A stretch of DNA of 64,000 bases from Agrocybe praecox (taxonomy: Eukaryota; Basidiomycota; Agaricomycetes; Agaricales; Agrocybaceae). Where the stretch lies: the NCBI GenBank assembly GCA_964017145.1, contig OZ024848.1:1376501-1440500 (forward strand), given 5' to 3'. Below are positions 59,534-64,000 of this stretch, piece by piece. Every line of letters starts with the position of its first letter. The stretch's first letter is position 1. A program made the translations under genes and the position numbers. A model generated the notes under the pieces. The model was not told the origin of the DNA and made no database searches. It saw only the letters and a program-made list of their open reading frames with translations.

Positions 59534-62500
59534 ATGGACGAATCGCCAGACTCAAGGCTGGGACTAGCCGTACCCAAATCAGGATCGCCTGCCCCTTTTC
59601 ACGAAGTACAGGTCGACTTGAAACGGGGCAGTGACGAACCAAAGCTGTTTCAGGCGTACAATCATCCGTTGGCACCCTTGGACGCAAAACGAGTGTTTGT
59701 TTATTTCATAACAACGACACAGAAAGAAATGGACAAACTCTACCGCAAGGAAAAGACTTTGAAAGTTCCCTACGAGATCGGAGAAGAACTTCGGGATAAA
59801 GGTCAGTGTCTCATTTATTTAATTTGGCTGACGCTCAACAGCTATTCAGGCTACATGGAGATGGTGGGGGGGGATTATTTATTTGCTGCTTGCACCAGAA
59901 TCAATTGGGATAAGCGGAGACCCTCGCTGGACGTTATTAAAGTCTGGGTGACTGATAGGTCAGTGTCAAAGTCGTATAAGAGGATCTCTGTGCTCACGTT
60001 TCGTTATAGGACATCTTACATGCCGGAGGAAGCAACCGCCTTTGAGAACGCGCAGTCTGTCACACTGGGGGCTAGACATATGAGGGGGGTTGGAAAGCCG
60101 ACATACAATAAGTCAACGAGGTCTTTCAGTGGAGGCCCCACTATTCTTCGAACTCACAGGGCAGCCTCCAAGACCGAGACGACCATACTGGCGGTAGGAC
60201 CCTCACGTCAGAATCCAAGGAAGATCACAGGACCTCCTGCCTCCTCCAAATTGAAGTCAGTTCTAGCAGACCTCGACGAACACCTGGTCATGCGTAAGAA
60301 CGTCATAGAGGCGAGTGCTTATTTCTTTTCTTCTTTTCCTTGCTAACAATTGTATCCCATACCGTATGACACAGGCAGCTGCAGACATAGCCGCATCCTC
60401 GCTATCCAAAGCACCCACCGGGATAATAGAAGATGCCTCACTCAGGCAAAATATTGCCAATACCTTTCAATGTGGATCCTCCCGGACAGTAGGCACATCT
60501 ACTATTCAAATTAATTTTGCGGACGTTCAAAGAAGAAATAACAGTATGTTAATTTAACCGCGTAATAGTCTCATTCACTGATATATATATGCCAAATAGT
60601 GGGTCCCATGGTTTCAATGCGGAAGGTTGGATCGGAGCATATTGATAAAGGGGACGAGGCTGCCCTAATAACCAACACTATTGGTAGCTCCGATTTAAGC
60701 AAGGGCGTACATCCTGGATGTATGCATGTTTTGCATCCAAAAGTATATGTCGATCTGGATAAAATGGTTGGAGTCAATTTTTCTGGCTTGCATCAACACG
60801 GAGGTTCTCCGCCGAGCGCTCCGGATGGGGAAGAGCCTAACCCAGAGGACAAGCGCTGCCTCATAGTATCTTACCTGACTAGTCTGAATTATGAGGGACA
60901 GGGAAGGATACCCTTATTCACGGGAAGCAGTAATAACGATACAATATATATATCGCCTGAAATGCGTTGGCCGGAGTAAGTCTAGATCTGGCACAAATAC
61001 ATTATATACATAACTAACAATACGATCTATTTTTCAGGTTTCACAGGAAGAAACTTGGAAAGTCCACCGTCTGCAACTTCGTCCGAGAAGGAAAGACAAT
61101 GACGGACGACCGAACACTCCTCAAATTCATTAGCAGAGAATTATGGCTACTCGTTCTGCACGGAGTGCGACAACTGGATCCTGACGGCACCCGCATGGGA
61201 CTGCAAGTTGATGCCAATAAATTCTTCGAGTGTTTCAGTTCCATCGTAAACGGCGAAAGGGTCGCTCTACCTCCGTGGACGTTGGCACCTGGCTGGAGAC
61301 CTAAAGGTGCATCAGCGTCGGAAGGAAACGGTGTCATATTGACGGACGATCTTGTCGATCAAAGCAAACTACGCCTCGATGTTATGAATCGACTAGACGC
61401 AAACCGTCAAAGAACTGTGCAATTTATACCACATTCCGTTCGACATAAAAAGGCGGCAGCTCTAACCGATGCACAAATCAAGCTCATTTTAGAAGAGGCG
61501 GACGGAGAATCCCAGATAGAAGGAGATTTGGTGGGACTCTCCTGGAATCACAAGGCCGATAACATTCGGAAACCCAGAGAAGAGGAACTGGATCGTGACG
61601 GTGAAAACGAGATCTCGGATGGCTCGGAAGAAAGTGACGATGAAGACTTTTTTGCAACGGAAGAGTTTGAAACGATGGTGGGGACAAAGGAAAATGAAGC
61701 AGATCTGAGGGCACAAGCGGATAAAAGAGCCAAGAGAGCTGCTGCCAAGGAGAAGAAAAAAGGCAAGGGAAAGGCTGCTGATCAGGATTATGGCTCTCCA
61801 CTTCCGCCCAAGTCCAATTCCAGGAGTTCTAGCACTTCCAGATCCAGATCAAGGTCCAGAAAAAGTTCTGTCGCTGCACTAGGTATGAACTCAGGTCGTG
61901 ATAGTGAATGTATCGTATCTGATGAGCTTGACAGCATCGTCTACTTCATTACCAAGTTTGGATTATTTTCTCTACACACGAGAGGGTGTTTACTAATTGT
62001 TGCATGTCCAGTTCTTCCCTCCTCTGAATCTGCTTCGACGTCTACGTCTGCTAGTCCGCACACATCGAGGAAAAAGGAGCCTGTGCCAGACTCCTCCCTA
62101 AAATCGATGAATGTAGACTCGGTCAAGCAGAGTGGTCAGTGAATTCATGTATGCTGGACAATATTAAAGGCAGACACTTATTTTGTCTAATATAAGCAGG
62201 ACGTATCCCTTACGTTCTGCTCACCCCTTTATCGATGTTGCACGGTCCTGCGAAGACGGATGCCATAATAGAGTCTCTCAAACGAAGGAGACAGGCATCT
62301 GAGCCAAGTTCTCCAGATTCTCCGCGTGAGATTGAAAAATTCGCGTCCAAAATAATTACGCTGAAACTATATTTTTTTCTTAGCAGTAAAGCGTTCTCGA
62401 AGGAAAACTACTAGCCACGAATTCGAAAGCACTGGTAGCTGTCATGGCACCATGCAGGCTGCGTCAGGTCATAACACGGAAGACGCTGACCTTCAGGACA

Positions 62501-64000
62501 ACACTTCTGGTCAGAATATCGGAGACACAGAAAGCACGGACCCCATTCGCGCAGCTTCTATCAATGATGCCGAAAGCGTCGGCCTTATACAAGATTCTGT
62601 CGTACATGATGTAGGAAATGGTGGCTTGGTACAAGCCTCTTCCGAAAGCGTGGGTTTTGTTCGAGTTTCAGACTCTATCCAAGATGTTCTCGTTCACGAC
62701 ATGGATGACACTAGCATAGGACAGACTTCTTTCAGTCAAGACCCAGAAAGCGCGGCTTATTTTCAGGCTTCGATGACCTCAGGTGGGTACAAACTCTTAG
62801 CTTAACATATAATTGTTTTCAAACTTACATAGCATATCGGTCAGGGGATTCAGATGTATCTATGGAGATAATCCGTTCAGGTCTGTGACACTTTGTTTTG
62901 CTCAAGTCTTTGCTTAAATATTAATGTCTATACCTTGCAATACTATATTATGTGAACTACAGAACAACACATGAGATTAAACCACGCTCTTGCATTCCAA
63001 GTGCCCGAAGACTGGTTGGGTACGTAACTTATTAGTAAACCGTGATTCCATTGTCTCAATATACTACGATACAATAGGACATCCTACGTTTGAAGGCCTT
63101 ACAATAGACAGCCTCATCGAAGAGATGAGAACTATCGAAGCCGAGTATATTGGAACGAGGGGGTCTGGTCTGCAAATACAAACACAAGATGTGTTATCAG
63201 TCTCCGAAAACAGAATATTGCTTCTGGGAATAAGGGAAAATGCAAAACGTGGTGTTACAGACATGTTCACGTTGAGAAAAGTCCGAGAAATGGCTTCTAT
63301 AGTTTCCAGTACCAAGCGATCTCTTAACGCGGCCAGTCTATCGACGAGAATAGGACGAGCGCACACCATGGACGCAATAATTTTGACGTCAAAATGGCTC
63401 CATGAGACAGTCTATCGTAAATGCGACATACTCTTAAAGGCTCATTGAACACAATCAGGTATTGAGGGCATAGCCAGAAAAGATCTGTGGCTGTATATGC
63501 TGTCCAAATCTGCCATGGACATGATAGAAGCAAGGACCAACATAAAAGAGTTCAAAGCTCTATCCTATAATCTTCCGGTGGCTATATTAGACGCGACATG
63601 TTACATATCTCGGCCGAGAAACACTGTTCTTGTGGATTTTGAAGAAAAAAAAGAGGAAGCGAAGAGAATCGTAGCAGAAGTAATCAGCAATTGGACCGGC
63701 GTAACTCATCCCAAAGATGAGTGGAGAACAACGGCGCTTAATCTGATTGTGGGCTATGCGGGCCAGGAAAGTTTGCTCCTGGATTGCGTGTGGAAGATGT
63801 TTAATGTATCCACGATCAAAACGATATTCAGAGAGCATGGCAAAGGAGGAAAGGCCAAAGCCTCTAGTGTTATGATATTCGAACAAATTCTCAAGCGACT
63901 TCCTATTTCTCAAGAAAACACGCCCGAGAAGCTGATTTTAAAACACATCAGCGAAGTTATGGACGCAGCATTCACACACCAGGCATTGGCGCCTACTTCC
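59534..64000 (+). CDS. Orphan 13-exon gene, runs past window end
   Basis: Exons: 59534-59801, 59850-59958, 60010-60310, 60375-60543, 60600-60975, 61038-61882, 62012-62134, 62200-62325, 62384-62782, 62833-62880, 62963-63019, 63078-63416, 63459 onward. Phases are consistent at every junction; at least 1234 codons. The intron after 60310 is GC-AG (GAG|GCGAGT), all others GT-AG. The ATG at 59534 (MDESPDSRL) is chosen; an acceptor-like CAG lies just upstream, so an earlier exon is possible. Residues about 540-650 are very acidic then Lys-rich (SDEEDFF, KRAKRAAAKEKKKGKGK), followed by an SRSRS stretch, suggesting a nuclear protein. The last exon is helical with no domain I recognise. Function unknown. 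Confidence 0.82.

Noticed and set aside
1..64000. tRNA or rRNA genes
   Set aside because: No cloverleaf or conserved rRNA stretch was recognised by eye; a tRNAscan run would be needed to exclude a tRNA.

Overview
The window looks like a transposon-rich stretch of a basidiomycete (Agaricomycete-type) nuclear genome. The grounds are dense GT-AG introns of about 50-67 bp, patatin/NB-ARC/TPR NOD-like-receptor genes of a fungal type, Tc1/mariner and Helitron elements, and large orphan genes. I cannot name a species.

Left half (0-38.5 kb) is a triplicated locus. Three paralogous patatin-NB-ARC-TPR genes (A, 1025-4394 minus; B, 12637-15754 minus; C, 32584-36098 plus) each sit downstream of a decayed dual-specificity-phosphatase remnant, in the same relative orientation. 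Units A and B are direct repeats. Unit C is inverted, so B and C form a large imperfect palindrome (about 11.75-23.6 kb against 25.0-38.46 kb) that also contains protein-kinase fragments. A Tc1/mariner element lies just 3' of genes A and C at the same TA. Gene B carries the matching empty site, so A and C share a more recent common ancestor than either does with B. All seven NLR exons have matching phases. The last exons differ by exact multiples of a 126-bp TPR unit (A has 4 units, B 2, C 5, plus one terminal degenerate unit each). Gene C has a premature TAG in the last part of its TPR array.

Middle (38.5-53.2 kb) is AT-rich and poor in CpG. It holds minisatellites, two copies of a small element with interleaved inverted repeats, LTR-like sequences and a roughly 8-kb decayed Helitron on the minus strand (43.9-51.9 kb). 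The Helitron encodes an N-terminal cysteine-rich region, a Rep (HUH/Y2) domain, a PIF1 helicase and, unusually, a C-terminal ubiquitin-specific-protease-like module. Stops and a frameshift interrupt it, and helicase motif residues are substituted.

Right (53.2-64 kb) is ordinary-composition gene space. A two-exon orphan gene of about 943 aa (minus) is followed by a spacer with a 240-bp tandem repeat, then by a 13-exon orphan gene (plus) that runs off the window end.

How the parts may work together: the NLRs would be cytoplasmic sensors (TPR recognition, NB-ARC switch, patatin lipase effector). The surrounding transposons and inverted duplications are a plausible source of copy number and repeat-number variation. 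Apart from the orphan genes and NLRs A and B, most coding traces here are broken.
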